A stretch of 64,000 bases of DNA. Source: Corynebacterium freneyi. Its GTDB lineage: Bacteria > Actinomycetota > Actinomycetes > Mycobacteriales > Mycobacteriaceae. Below, one piece after another: positions 27,515-37,295 of the stretch (position 1 is the stretch's first letter; each line of letters starts with the position of its first letter). Below the pieces are notes generated by a model. That model had not been told where the DNA came from. It made no database searches and saw only the letters and a list, made by a program, of their open reading frames with translations. The stretch is from NCBI RefSeq assembly GCF_030408835.1, contig NZ_CP047357.1:2666001-2730000 (forward strand). The letters run 5' to 3'. A program made the position numbers and the translations under genes.

Positions 27515-28795
27515 ATGGAACGAACCCGCCGCCTCATGCGCGCCGCCGCCGCGTTCGGGCGGCAAGCGCCGACCATCGGCCCCGAAGCCTTCCGGCGTCT
27601 GCTCGACGCCGAACCGCGCTTCCGCCACATGTTCGGCGGCTCGAAGACGGCGCTGCGGGACCAGTTCATGTCCGCCCTGTCCACGGCCCTCGTCACCCGC
27701 GCCGACGTCGGCCGTTTCCCCGCCGCAACCATCCGACGCCTGGAGCAGCTGGCCCGCGAGAACAGGAAGTTCGGCGTCGCCCCGCGCGACTACGCCACGT
27801 TGGCCGAGCATCTGCTCGACGTTTTCGGCGAGCGCCTACCCGCCGGCCCCGACTCCGGCGCGCAGGTAGACGCATTGCGCGAGATCCTCGACGAGGCCAT
27901 GTCCCTCATCGCCGCCGCCGCAGTGGAGGCCGACCGCACCGACGGCCCCGCCACGTACGTCGGCCGGGTTCTCGAGGTGCAGCGCCGCACGCGCGACATC
28001 GCCATCATTCGCGTCCACTGCCCCGAGCCGATCCCGTTCACCGTCGGCCAGCACATTCCCATCCGCTCCCCGTTGGCGCCCGGCATTTGGCGCGACTACT
28101 CCCCGGCCGTGCCGCCGAATCCGGAGGGGCTGCTGGAGTTTCACGTCCGCATCGTCGACGGCGGCAAACAGTCGCGGCCGCTCGTCGTCGCGTCGCGCCC
28201 CGGCGACGAGTGGGTTTTCGGAACCCCGCGCGGCGACCTCGGCCGGGTCCTGGACGAGTACCGCGGTCCGCTTGACGACGACCCGCCACAGGGCCGTCAC
28301 CACCTTCCCGAACCCGAACGCCGCGAATTGCTCATGATCGCCGGCGGCACCGGCCTCGCCCCGCTGCGCGCCATGATCATGGAATCCGCCGACTTCCCCT
28401 CGCCGCCGCCGATCCACCTCATCTACGGCGCGCGCACGCCGGGCGAACTGTACGACCTGCGGACGGTGTGGGAACTGGCGCGCAACCTTCCGAACCTGAC
28501 GGTGACCACCGCCGTCGAAAAGCGAAACGACGCGCCGCTGACCGACCCCGGCCCGTTCAGCTTCCACCCGAACGCCCCCCTGCCCAGGTTGGGGGTGGCC
28601 GCCGACGTCGCCGCACGCATGCACCGCGGGGGCGAACTGGCCGGAAAAACCGTGCTCATCGCCGGTCGCGGCGAGATGATCAAGGCGACGCGTCAGCGCC
28701 TGGTCGCGGCGGGTGCGGATCCCCGGTTCATCCACCATGATCCCGTGGCCGAAACCACCGTCGCCCGGGAAGCGGGTTTTCCCGTCCTTGACTAG
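27515..28795 (+). CDS. Globin-ferredoxin reductase fusion (type II flavohemoglobin-like, Rv0385 position)
   Basis: A 426-residue fusion of a globin-like domain (about 1-130) and a ferredoxin-NADP reductase module. The FAD motif WRDYSP (RxYS) and the NAD(P) motif [15 protein letters not shown] are intact. By eye the globin part aligns with Hmp, but the proximal F8 His appears as Asn83 in [15 protein letters not shown], and the B10 Tyr appears as Phe. Haem binding or NO dioxygenase activity is therefore uncertain. It is divergent from clpB as in mycobacteria. The ATG at 27515 is preferred to an upstream GTG at 27497. A GlxR site precedes it. Confidence 0.8.
   Translation: MERTRRLMRAAAAFGRQAPTIGPEAFRRLLDAEPRFRHMFGGSKTALRDQFMSALSTALVTRADVGRFPAATIRRLEQLARENRKFGVAPRDYATLAEHLLDVFGERLPAGPDSGAQVDALREILDEAMSLIAAAAVEADRTDGPATYVGRVLEVQRRTRDIAIIRVHCPEPIPFTVGQHIPIRSPLAPGIWRDYSPAVPPNPEGLLEFHVRIVDGGKQSRPLVVASRPGDEWVFGTPRGDLGRVLDEYRGPLDDDPPQGRHHLPEPERRELLMIAGGTGLAPLRAMIMESADFPSPPPIHLIYGARTPGELYDLRTVWELARNLPNLTVTTAVEKRNDAPLTDPGPFSFHPNAPLPRLGVAADVAARMHRGGELAGKTVLIAGRGEMIKATRQRLVAAGADPRFIHHDPVAETTVAREAGFPVLD
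28270..28287. repeat. REP-like left half inside the globin-reductase coding region
   Basis: The 18 bases starting GCTTGACGACGACCCGCC match the left half of the complete copy at 37046 with one difference. They encode LDDDPP in a loop just before the NAD(P)-binding motif. The Leu codon is CTT, which is rare in this GC-rich sequence. Confidence 0.4.
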
Positions 28796-28832
28796 GCTTA
28801 TGGCGAACACCCTTCCCGACGAAAGGACACGC

Positions 28833-29726
28833 ATGAACGCCATTAACCCGGAGCAGGCCAAGCAGATGACCGAGGGCAAGGGCTTCATCGCCGCCCTCGA
28901 CCAGTCCGGCGGATCCACCCCGAAGGCGCTCGGCCTGTACGGCGTCACCGAGGACCAGTGGAGCTCCGAGGACGAGATGTTCGACCTGGTCCACGCGATG
29001 CGCACCCGCATCATCAAGTCCCCGTCGTTCAACTCCGATCACATCATCGGCGCGATCCTGTTCGAGCAGACCATGGACCGCGACATCGACGGCATCCCCA
29101 CCGCGCAGTACCTGTGGGAGAAGAAGGGCATCGTCCCGTTCCTGAAGACCGACAAGGGCCTGGCCGACAAGGCCAACGGCGTGCAGCTGATGAAGCCGTG
29201 CCCGGGCCTGGACGAGCTCCTGGAGCGTGGCGTGGCCAAGGGCATCTTCGGCACGAAGATGCGTTCCTTCATCGCCGAGGCGAACGAGGCCGGCATCAAG
29301 GAGAACGTCGAGCAGCAGTTCGACTTCGCCAAGCAGGTCCTGTCGCATGGCCTGATTCCGATCGTCGAGCCCGAGGTGGACATCCACGCCGCCGACAAGG
29401 CCGAGGCGGAGGCCATCCTGCTCGACGAGATGATCAAGCACCTCGACGCCCTCCCCGAGGACCAGCAGGTCATGATCAAGGTCTCCATCCCCTCCGTGGA
29501 TGGCTTCTACACCCCGCTGGTCGAGCACCCCAAGTGCATGCGCGTCGTGGCCCTGTCCGGCGGCTACTCCCGCGAGGAGGCCAACGAGCGCCTCTCCCGC
29601 CAGCCCGGCATGATCGCCTCCTTCTCCCGCGCGCTGTCCGAGGGCCTGTCGGCCCAGCAGTCCGACGAGGAGTTCGACGCCACCATGGCCGAGTCCGTGA
29701 AGGGCATCTACGAGGCTTCGCTGTAA
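28833..29726 (+). CDS. fda: Fructose-bisphosphate aldolase, class I
   Basis: A 297-residue class I (Schiff-base) aldolase of the bacterial type, acting in glycolysis and gluconeogenesis. The N-terminus [20 protein letters not shown] and the runs [20 protein letters not shown] and [20 protein letters not shown] with its neighbouring Lys are typical. The Schiff-base Lys is probably in [18 protein letters not shown] precedes the ATG at 28833 by 6 bp. It is followed by a perfect bidirectional terminator. M. tuberculosis carries a class II enzyme near this locus, so this class I gene is a difference from the recalled mycobacterial order. Confidence 0.93.
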   Translation: MNAINPEQAKQMTEGKGFIAALDQSGGSTPKALGLYGVTEDQWSSEDEMFDLVHAMRTRIIKSPSFNSDHIIGAILFEQTMDRDIDGIPTAQYLWEKKGIVPFLKTDKGLADKANGVQLMKPCPGLDELLERGVAKGIFGTKMRSFIAEANEAGIKENVEQQFDFAKQVLSHGLIPIVEPEVDIHAADKAEAEAILLDEMIKHLDALPEDQQVMIKVSIPSVDGFYTPLVEHPKCMRVVALSGGYSREEANERLSRQPGMIASFSRALSEGLSAQQSDEEFDATMAESVKGIYEASL

Positions 29727-29750
29727 AGCGCGCCGCGTCAGACGAGTGAC

Positions 29751-29779
29751 GCCCCGCCCCGGTTCTTCCGGGGCGGGGC
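29751..29779. terminator. Bidirectional terminator between aldolase and nitrilase-family genes
   Basis: GCCCCGCCCCGG (29751-29762) and CCGGGGCGGGGC (29768-29779) form a perfect 12-bp GC stem with a TTCTT loop. It sits between two convergent genes and can serve both. Confidence 0.8.
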
Positions 29780-29815
29780 GTTCGTCGGTTTCGCGGCTTC
29801 TTGCGGACGCGGCCC

Positions 29816-30655
29816 CTACTTGCGGATTTCCAGCACCGGGATGGATGTGCGGATGCGGGCGACCTCGTCGAGGTCGATGTCGGCGATGATCAGCTGCGGG
29901 TCGAACCCGGCCTTGGCCACGACGTCGCCGTCGGGGGTGGACAGGATCGAATGGCCGACGCCGACGGGTCCCTCGGGCTTGCCGGCCTTGGCGGCGCCGC
30001 CGGGGCGGGCGGCGTCGACGGCGGCGACGAAGCACGTCGAGTCCAGGGCGCGGGCGGCGACGAGGGCCTCCCATTGGCGGACCTTGCCGGGGCCGTCGTT
30101 CCACGACGCCGGCAGGGCGATGACTTCGGCGCCGCGCCGTGCCAGTTCCACGAAGTGCTCGGGGAAGCGGATGTCGAAGCACGTGGCCAGGCCGACGCGG
30201 ACGGTTCGGCGGACCTCGCCGCCTCCGACGGGCACGTCGATGATCACCGTCTCCGCGCCGGGGGCGACGGTGTCGGATTCGCGGAACCCGAAGGCGTCGA
30301 AAAGCCTGATCTTGTCGTAGTGGGCGTCGACGTCGGGTCCGGTGGCCAGCAGGGTGTTGTGCACGCGGTGGATGGTCTTGCCGTCGCGTTCGACGACGTC
30401 GGCGGGGCGGAACATGCCGAGCACCACGGTGACGCCGGCATCGGCCGCGGCGGTGCGGACGGCCGTGGCGAAAGGCCCGTCGAGGGGTTCGGCGACGGTG
30501 TCCAGGCGGCCGGTGTTGAAGGCCTTCATCGTGGCTTCGGGGAAAACGACCAGGTCGGCCCGGGCGTCGGCGGCGCGGACGATGACGTCCTTGACCGCGC
30601 CGAGGTTCTCCTGGGGTTCCGCGGACAGTTCCAGCTGGGCGAGTGCGATGCGCAT
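29816..30655 (-). CDS. Carbon-nitrogen hydrolase (nitrilase superfamily)
   Basis: A 279-residue amidase-like protein of the nitrilase superfamily. The Glu-Lys-Cys triad is visible: VVFPEATM, HYDKIRLFDAFGF and GLATCFDIRFPEHF. The pattern fits the omega-amidase/Nit1-Nit2-like branch, which often removes amides from damaged or side-product metabolites. The ATG at 30655 begins the family sequence MRIALAQLELS; upstream extension is antisense-like. It is transcribed away from the EspC-like gene with 120 bp between start codons. Confidence 0.9.
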   Translation of the reverse strand: MRIALAQLELSAEPQENLGAVKDVIVRAADARADLVVFPEATMKAFNTGRLDTVAEPLDGPFATAVRTAAADAGVTVVLGMFRPADVVERDGKTIHRVHNTLLATGPDVDAHYDKIRLFDAFGFRESDTVAPGAETVIIDVPVGGGEVRRTVRVGLATCFDIRFPEHFVELARRGAEVIALPASWNDGPGKVRQWEALVAARALDSTCFVAAVDAARPGGAAKAGKPEGPVGVGHSILSTPDGDVVAKAGFDPQLIIADIDLDEVARIRTSIPVLEIRK

Positions 30656-30775
30656 GTGCCCGACGGTACCGGGGTTCATCCACAGGTGGGGCGGTCTGCG
30701 GATCCATCCACAATCGGACCGTTTCCGGCGGCCGTCCGGGGTGCGCGGGCGCGCGTCGCCGGTGATCCTGCGGGC

Positions 30776-31069
30776 ATGGAGGACACGGGGATGACGGTGA
30801 GTCCGGCTGCGCTGCGCGAGGTGGGCGAACGGTTGGCGGTGCAGGGCCATCGCGTGCGGGGGCTGGGTTTCCTGCTTGACGACGACGCGGAGATGACCGG
30901 GTCGCGGACCTGGGGAGAGTTGATGCACGGCGTAGTGCTGTGGCGGGAGGAACTCGCGGTGGAAGGCGGCGCCGTCGAAGACTTGGGGCTCGACGCGGAG
31001 GCCATCGCCACATGCGTCGAGGACTGCGACGAGGTCAACTGGGGTGCGCTGTGTCCGACATCGCGATGA
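30776..31069 (+). CDS. Small helical protein, EspC/WXG-like partner of a DUF1023 hydrolase
   Basis: A 97-residue acidic, Cys-poor helical protein with the layout of the EspC-like (ESX-1 secretion-associated) or WXG100-like small proteins that precede DUF1023 genes in actinobacteria: VSPAALREVGERLAVQGHRV, a central TWGELMHGVVLWREEL with a W, and a helical C-terminus. I see no canonical WXG turn. Its TGA overlaps the next ATG as ATGA, implying co-translation and a joint role. No ESX core gene is in the window. Confidence 0.62.
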   Translation: MEDTGMTVSPAALREVGERLAVQGHRVRGLGFLLDDDAEMTGSRTWGELMHGVVLWREELAVEGGAVEDLGLDAEAIATCVEDCDEVNWGALCPTSR

Positions 31070-32487
31070 TCCTGGCGTGGCAGCCGGCCGATTTCGAAAA
31101 GGCGGCGCGGTCGTGGCGGGGCGCGGGCAGGCGGTTGGCGGAGGCCGCGGACACCATCGCGGAGGCTTTCGATGGGGTCCCCCTCACGCATCTCGACGGG
31201 CCGATCCGGCGGGAGGGCGAGGCGGCCGTGGTGGATCGGGCGGGCCGATTGCGGCGTGACGCCGGTGCGCTGGGCAGGTTCGCCGATGAACTCGACCGGG
31301 CCTGCGGGCGGATCACTCTGGCGCAGAAGAACCTGGCCCGGGCCATCGCCGAGGCGGAAGACGACGACTTCATCGTCGACCGCGCCACCGGCAGGGTGCT
31401 GTCCGGCGGGGCTCGGGCGACGAGCATCGCCGACGTCGGCGGCACGGCACGGGGGCTCGGCCACCACCGGAGGAACATCGCGATCCAGGTGGAACAGGCG
31501 CTCAAGGCCGACGAACGCTCCGCCGCCCAACTGCGCGCCCAGTTCCCCGCCGGCGCCCACCTGTCCACGCCGGGCCAGCCGCTCGGGCGGGTCGAAGGGT
31601 CGGCGGGGCTGCCGCCGTTGCAGGCCGCGGAAGTCGACCGGGTGCGGGAGCGGTGGGGATACGACGTCGGACGGGACGTCGAGGTGCTGGACACCGCCCC
31701 CGGGACGACCGCCGTGGCCGTCGGGGATCCGCGCACCGCCGAGCACGTCATCACCATCGTCCCGGGCACCTCGTCGACGGCCGAGGAATTGGCCGGGCAC
31801 ATCGAGCGGGCCCGATGGCTCCACGGCCCCGACGTCGCCGTGGTCGCCTGGACGTACGACGCTCCCCCGGGCCTGGTCAGCGCGGCGAGCAGCACTTACC
31901 ACGAACGGGCGGCCACCCCGCTCCAGATGTTCCAGGCCCAGCTGGCGGACAACCCCAACGCCAAGCTCAGCGTCATGGGGCACAGCTACGGTGCGACGGT
32001 GGTGGCTCAGGCGACGCGGGGCCACGGACTGCACGCCGACGCAGTGGTGCTGGTCGGGTCACCGGGGGCCGGGCCGGGGATCCGCGACGTGCGGGACATG
32101 CGCCTGAACCGGCGCGACGGCACACCGCACCATGTCAGCGAAAACGGCCACCGCGTGGTGGCGGTGACCTCGCCGGATGACCCGATCAGGTTCGCCGGCG
32201 CATCGCCCGTCCACGGTGCGGACGTGACCACCCGGTGGTTCGGGGCGAACCGGATGGACATCTCCGATGCGGTGAAGGCGAAGGGACGCAACGGGTGGGA
32301 TCTGCCCGGAAAACTGAAATCCCACACCGACGACTACTTCCCCGACCCGGATTTCCGCGACCGGCTGGAACAAAAGATGTCGACGATCCCAGGCTCCGGC
32401 CCCGGGACCGGAGCCGCGACCGGAACCGGGACCGTAACCGGAACTGAGACCGGCACCGGCCATTCCTCCGGCTCGCCGACGCGATGA
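31066..32487 (+). CDS. Alpha/beta hydrolase, DUF1023 family
   Basis: A 473-residue protein. The N-terminal about 170 residues are helical, with AWQPADFEKAARSWRGAGRR and a pattern like PPE/WXG helices. An alpha/beta hydrolase domain then carries the nucleophile elbow SVMGHSYGATVVAQ, preceded by ITIVPGTSST and VVAWTYDAPPG. A Thr/Gly repeat tail (about 440-473) is disordered. The start at 31066 overlaps the upstream stop as ATGA; a GTG at 31051 is possible. DUF1023 proteins are often linked to type VII secretion. Substrate unknown. Confidence 0.82.
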   Translation: MILAWQPADFEKAARSWRGAGRRLAEAADTIAEAFDGVPLTHLDGPIRREGEAAVVDRAGRLRRDAGALGRFADELDRACGRITLAQKNLARAIAEAEDDDFIVDRATGRVLSGGARATSIADVGGTARGLGHHRRNIAIQVEQALKADERSAAQLRAQFPAGAHLSTPGQPLGRVEGSAGLPPLQAAEVDRVRERWGYDVGRDVEVLDTAPGTTAVAVGDPRTAEHVITIVPGTSSTAEELAGHIERARWLHGPDVAVVAWTYDAPPGLVSAASSTYHERAATPLQMFQAQLADNPNAKLSVMGHSYGATVVAQATRGHGLHADAVVLVGSPGAGPGIRDVRDMRLNRRDGTPHHVSENGHRVVAVTSPDDPIRFAGASPVHGADVTTRWFGANRMDISDAVKAKGRNGWDLPGKLKSHTDDYFPDPDFRDRLEQKMSTIPGSGPGTGAATGTGTVTGTETGTGHSSGSPTR

Positions 32488-32518
32488 GCCCCGCCGGCAC
32501 GGGGCCGACGGGGCTCAT
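32484..32518 (+). terminator. Terminator of the EspC-like/DUF1023 pair
   Basis: ATGAGCCCCG (32484-32493) pairs perfectly with CGGGGCTCAT (32509-32518), with a smaller GGC/GCC stem inside. The stem includes the stop codon TGA of the hydrolase gene. It lies between that gene and the convergent hspR gene and may serve both. Confidence 0.7.
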
Positions 32519-32555
32519 TCACTGCGGACGGGCCGCGGGCGGGATCGCAGCGCGT

Positions 32556-33029
32556 TTAGTCCGAGCTGCGGCGGCGACGCTTGCGGGGCTCCCACATCAC
32601 CACGGCGGTGGACCGGGGGACGTGGACGATCTCGCCGCGCGGGCGGCCGCGGCGGGCCTCCGCCTCGGCGAGTTTGGCGCGCAGGGCCTCGTTTTCGTTC
32701 TCGAGCTTCTCCACTCGGGCGTTGAGCTCGATGATCGACTTGATGCCCGCGAGGTTGACGCCCTCCTCCTGGGACAGACGCTGGATCTCGCGGAGCAGCG
32801 CCACATCCCGCGGGGAGTAACGGCGGCCGCCGCCGCGGGTGCGCTGCGGCGTCACCAACCCCAGGCGGTCGTAATTGCGCAGCGTCTGCGCGTGCATGCC
32901 CGCCAGGTCCGCCGCCACCGAGATGACGTACACCTCGGTGCGGGACTCGGCGCCGGCCTCCGCCCGCCCGGTGTGCTCGGCGCGTCCGGCCGCTTCGGCG
33001 GGGTCGGTGCGGGTTTCTCGTGCGGTCAC
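32556..33029 (-). CDS. hspR: HspR, MerR-family heat-shock repressor
   Basis: A 157-residue MerR-type repressor, last gene of dnaK-grpE-dnaJ-hspR. The HTH begins VYVISVAADLAGMHAQTLRN and continues with the YDRLGLVTPQRTRGGGRRYS wing, a signature of HspR. A coiled coil (ELNARVEKLENENEALRAKL) follows, then a short C-terminus ending in basic residues. HspR needs DnaK as co-repressor in Streptomyces. Its operator (HAIR) is found in this window before dnaK and before clpB. GTG start at 33029, 9 bp after the dnaJ stop. Confidence 0.95.
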   Translation of the reverse strand: MTARETRTDPAEAAGRAEHTGRAEAGAESRTEVYVISVAADLAGMHAQTLRNYDRLGLVTPQRTRGGGRRYSPRDVALLREIQRLSQEEGVNLAGIKSIIELNARVEKLENENEALRAKLAEAEARRGRPRGEIVHVPRSTAVVMWEPRKRRRRSSD

Positions 33030-33038
33030 GGCGCTCGC

Positions 33039-34250
33039 CTACTTCGCACCGGCCCAGCCGTCGCGCGGGTTGAACCCGCTGGCGCGCTCGGCCTCGACGT
33101 AGGAACGCAACGCCGACGTGGCGGCGTCATCCAGATTCGACGGCACCTGCACCCGCACGGTGACCAACAGGTCACCCGGAGTGCCGGACCGCTTGGGCAC
33201 GCCACGACCGCGGACGCGCAGCGTACGGCCATCGGACGTTCCGGCGGGAACGCGGACGCGAACCTTGCCGTCCAACGTCGGCACCGTGATCGTGCCGCCC
33301 AGCGCCAGCTCGCCGAAGCTCACCGGCACCGTCACCTCCAGATCATCGCCCGTGCGGGTGAAGATCTCGTCGGGGCGGACGTGGACCTTGACGAACAGAT
33401 CGCCGGCCGGACGGCCGCGCAGACCCGCCTCGCCCTGGCCCGCCAAACGGACCTTCTGGCCATCGACGACGCCCGCGGGCACCCGCACCGTGATGGTGCG
33501 GCGCCGCGTGGTCACGCCGGTGCCCGAACAATCGCCGCAGGGATCCTCGATCTTCGTGCCCTGGCCGGCGCAATCCGGGCAGGGAGACGAAAACCCGAAG
33601 GCTCCGCGCTGCTCGTTGGTGAAGCCCGACCCGTGGCAGGTGCCGCACGTCACCGGGTGAGTGCCCGGCTTCGCGCCCGACCCGTGGCACGTGGTGCACG
33701 GCGACGGATTGGTCAGCTGCAGCGGAATGGTCACGCCCTTGGCGGCCTCGCGGAAATCGAGGGTGATCTCGGTTTCCACGTCGGCGCCGCGACGCGGCCG
33801 AGCGGCTCGACCCGCCCCACCGGCGCCGCCACCGCCACCGCGGTTGACGAAACCATTGAGGAAGTCGCCGAAACCACCGCCGCCACGGCCCTCGCCGAAG
33901 ATGTCGGAGACGTTGAAATCAAAGCCCCCGGCCCCTCCGGGACCGCCCGGCTGGCCCGTCGAAAAGCCGCCGCCGAAACCGCCGCCCGCGCCCGGGAAGC
34001 GGAACCCGCCCCCGGCCAACGCGGCCCGCAGTTCATCGTACTCGCGGCGCTTGTCGGCGTCGCCGACGACGGAATACGCCTCGGAGATCTTCTTGAAACG
34101 CTCCTCGGCCTTCACGTCACCGGGATGCGTGTCCGGGTGATTCTCCCGGGCAAGCTTGCGGTACGCCTTCTTGATCTCGTCTTGGCCAGCGGACTTGGAG
34201 ACGCCCAAGTCCGCGTAATAGTCCTTGTCCGCCCATTCACGCTGAGTCAT
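33039..34250 (-). CDS. dnaJ: DnaJ co-chaperone
   Basis: A 403-residue type I J-protein. The J domain has the HPD motif in [15 protein letters not shown] Gly/Phe-rich segment (about 75-150) is expanded with [16 protein letters not shown] sequence. The zinc-binding region has four CxxCxGxG repeats ([32 protein letters not shown]). The C-terminal substrate-binding domain is intact. It stimulates DnaK ATPase. It starts 43 bp after the grpE stop with an AGGAGGAG-type ribosome site. Confidence 0.96.
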   Translation of the reverse strand: MTQREWADKDYYADLGVSKSAGQDEIKKAYRKLARENHPDTHPGDVKAEERFKKISEAYSVVGDADKRREYDELRAALAGGGFRFPGAGGGFGGGFSTGQPGGPGGAGGFDFNVSDIFGEGRGGGGFGDFLNGFVNRGGGGGAGGAGRAARPRRGADVETEITLDFREAAKGVTIPLQLTNPSPCTTCHGSGAKPGTHPVTCGTCHGSGFTNEQRGAFGFSSPCPDCAGQGTKIEDPCGDCSGTGVTTRRRTITVRVPAGVVDGQKVRLAGQGEAGLRGRPAGDLFVKVHVRPDEIFTRTGDDLEVTVPVSFGELALGGTITVPTLDGKVRVRVPAGTSDGRTLRVRGRGVPKRSGTPGDLLVTVRVQVPSNLDDAATSALRSYVEAERASGFNPRDGWAGAK

Positions 34251-34293
34251 CGGACATCTCCTCCTTCCGTGGTTGCCACCGGACCGGGGCCGG

Positions 34294-34917
34294 TCAGGCG
34301 GGGTCGGCGATGATGACCATCGCCGTGCGGATCAACCGCTCGTCCAAGCGGTAACCCTTGCGCAGAACATCGCCGATGACCTTGTCGTCGCCGGTCGACG
34401 TGTCCTGCACGGCCTCGTGGATCTCCGGGTCGAACTCGTCGCCCGCGGCACCGAACTCGGTGACCTTGAGAGTGGTGAGGGTGTTGCGGAACTTGTCCGC
34501 GAACGCCTTCAGCGGCCCCTCGGCGGCCAGGTCGCCGTGCTGCTCCGCCCGGTCGAGGTCATCGGCCAGGTTCAGCAGCTCACCGGCGACGGACGCCTTG
34601 GCCAGCTCACGGTCGAGCTGACGGTCGCGATCCACGCGACGCCGGTAGTTGGCGTACTCGGCGGACACGCGCTGCAGGTCCTCGGTGCGCTCGTCGAGCT
34701 CCGCCCGCAGGCGCGACGCCTCATCATCGATGTCGCCGGCGTCCTCGGCCACGACCTCGGCCTCGACCACATCGGCGTCGGCCTGCGCGGCGGCGTCCGC
34801 GTCGACGGCACCATCGAAGGCGGCGTCATCGACGCCTTCGGCGGAGGCCGCCTCGGCGGGCCCGGCGTCCGGACCGGCGCCCCGGTCGGCGAAGGGGTTG
34901 TCGGTCGGATTCGTCAT
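34294..34917 (-). CDS. grpE: GrpE nucleotide exchange factor
   Basis: A 207-residue homodimeric nucleotide exchange factor of DnaK. The first 70 residues are acidic and Ala-rich, presumably disordered. The long coiled coil ([20 protein letters not shown]) leads into [11 protein letters not shown], and the C-terminal beta domain carries [20 protein letters not shown] and [17 protein letters not shown]. It starts 2 bp after the dnaK stop, so it is co-translated with dnaK. Confidence 0.95.
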   Translation of the reverse strand: MTNPTDNPFADRGAGPDAGPAEAASAEGVDDAAFDGAVDADAAAQADADVVEAEVVAEDAGDIDDEASRLRAELDERTEDLQRVSAEYANYRRRVDRDRQLDRELAKASVAGELLNLADDLDRAEQHGDLAAEGPLKAFADKFRNTLTTLKVTEFGAAGDEFDPEIHEAVQDTSTGDDKVIGDVLRKGYRLDERLIRTAMVIIADPA

Positions 34918-34919
34918 TC

Positions 34920-36767
<1,848 letters not shown>

Positions 36768-36903
36768 GATTGATGTCCTCCTGTTTGCGGGGCCGGTTCG
36801 CGACCCACGTTCGTTTGTTCTCAGTTGCTTGACGTTGACGTTAAGCGTCCGGGGCTCAAGTTTGCCGAAGGGCCCGATTCGCGTCAAGCTCGGGAGCCCT
36901 CTT

Positions 36904-36965
36904 CTTGAGTGCCATCCACTCAACCTTGCACCCAGCACAACGGACGCCTTCCCAAAGTTGTTCCC
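36904..36965 (-). promoter_or_regulatory. SigH-type promoter and HAIR operator of the dnaK operon
   Basis: On the minus strand GGGAACA (36965-36959), 16 bp and CGTT (36942-36939) fit the SigH promoter consensus. CTTGAGT (36904-36910), 7 bp and ACTCAAC (36918-36924) match the HAIR consensus with one mismatch. The operator lies just downstream of the predicted transcription start. A further CTCAAG half site occurs near 36855. Confidence 0.85.
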
Positions 36966-36984
36966 ACCAGACTCAACTTTTGCA

Positions 36985-37000
36985 TGTGATTCGCATCACA
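36985..37000. promoter_or_regulatory. GlxR/CRP-type palindrome upstream of dnaK
   Basis: TGTGATTCGCATCACA is a near-perfect CRP-type palindrome (TGTGA-N6-TCACA); the centre is CG instead of the TA preferred by GlxR. It lies 20 bp upstream of the dnaK SigH -35 box, in the space shared with the divergent Fe-S oxidoreductase gene. Confidence 0.6.
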
Positions 37001-37045
37001 CCCGATTTTCGCGGCCACCCCTCGCCTCCCCACGCCGCCCCCATT

Positions 37046-37085
37046 GCTTTACGACGACCCGCCGTCACGCGGATCGTCGTAAAGC
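37046..37085. repeat. REP-like palindrome, copy 4 (best conserved)
   Basis: Perfect 12-bp arms GCTTTACGACGA (37046-37057) and TCGTCGTAAAGC (37074-37085) enclose an inner CCGC/GCGG stem and a short loop. The whole 40 bp aligns with the copy at 1648-1688. It stands in the 528-bp divergent gap 36768-37295, which otherwise holds only the control sites listed and no gene. Confidence 0.75.
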
Positions 37086-37202
37086 GCGTAAGGCAAACAC
37101 CGGATGACATTAAGTCATGAAAATGTGCGCAAAATCTCCACCAGCGGGACTTCACGCACCCCGACCCCCATTTGCGATACCCGTTCGACCTGCCATGACG
37201 CT

Positions 37203-37218
37203 CGTGATATACCTCACA
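37203..37218 (+). promoter_or_regulatory. GlxR binding site upstream of the Fe-S oxidoreductase
   Basis: CGTGATATACCTCACA contains GTGA-TA-TA-CC-TCAC, a full match to the GlxR core. It lies 78 bp before the Fe-S oxidoreductase start codon, consistent with direct cAMP-linked control of that gene. Confidence 0.7.
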
Positions 37219-37295
37219 AGAGAACTATTTACGTCCACCCGTCACCCACGGGCGGACACTCAGCCATTGTTCACGCCGACACTGTTAGGAACGTC

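Noticed and set aside
30874-30890. GCTTGACGACGACGCGG inside the EspC-like gene as a REP-like copy
   Set aside because: Encodes LLDDDAE with no right arm; evidence is weaker than for the copies at 28270 and 58875.
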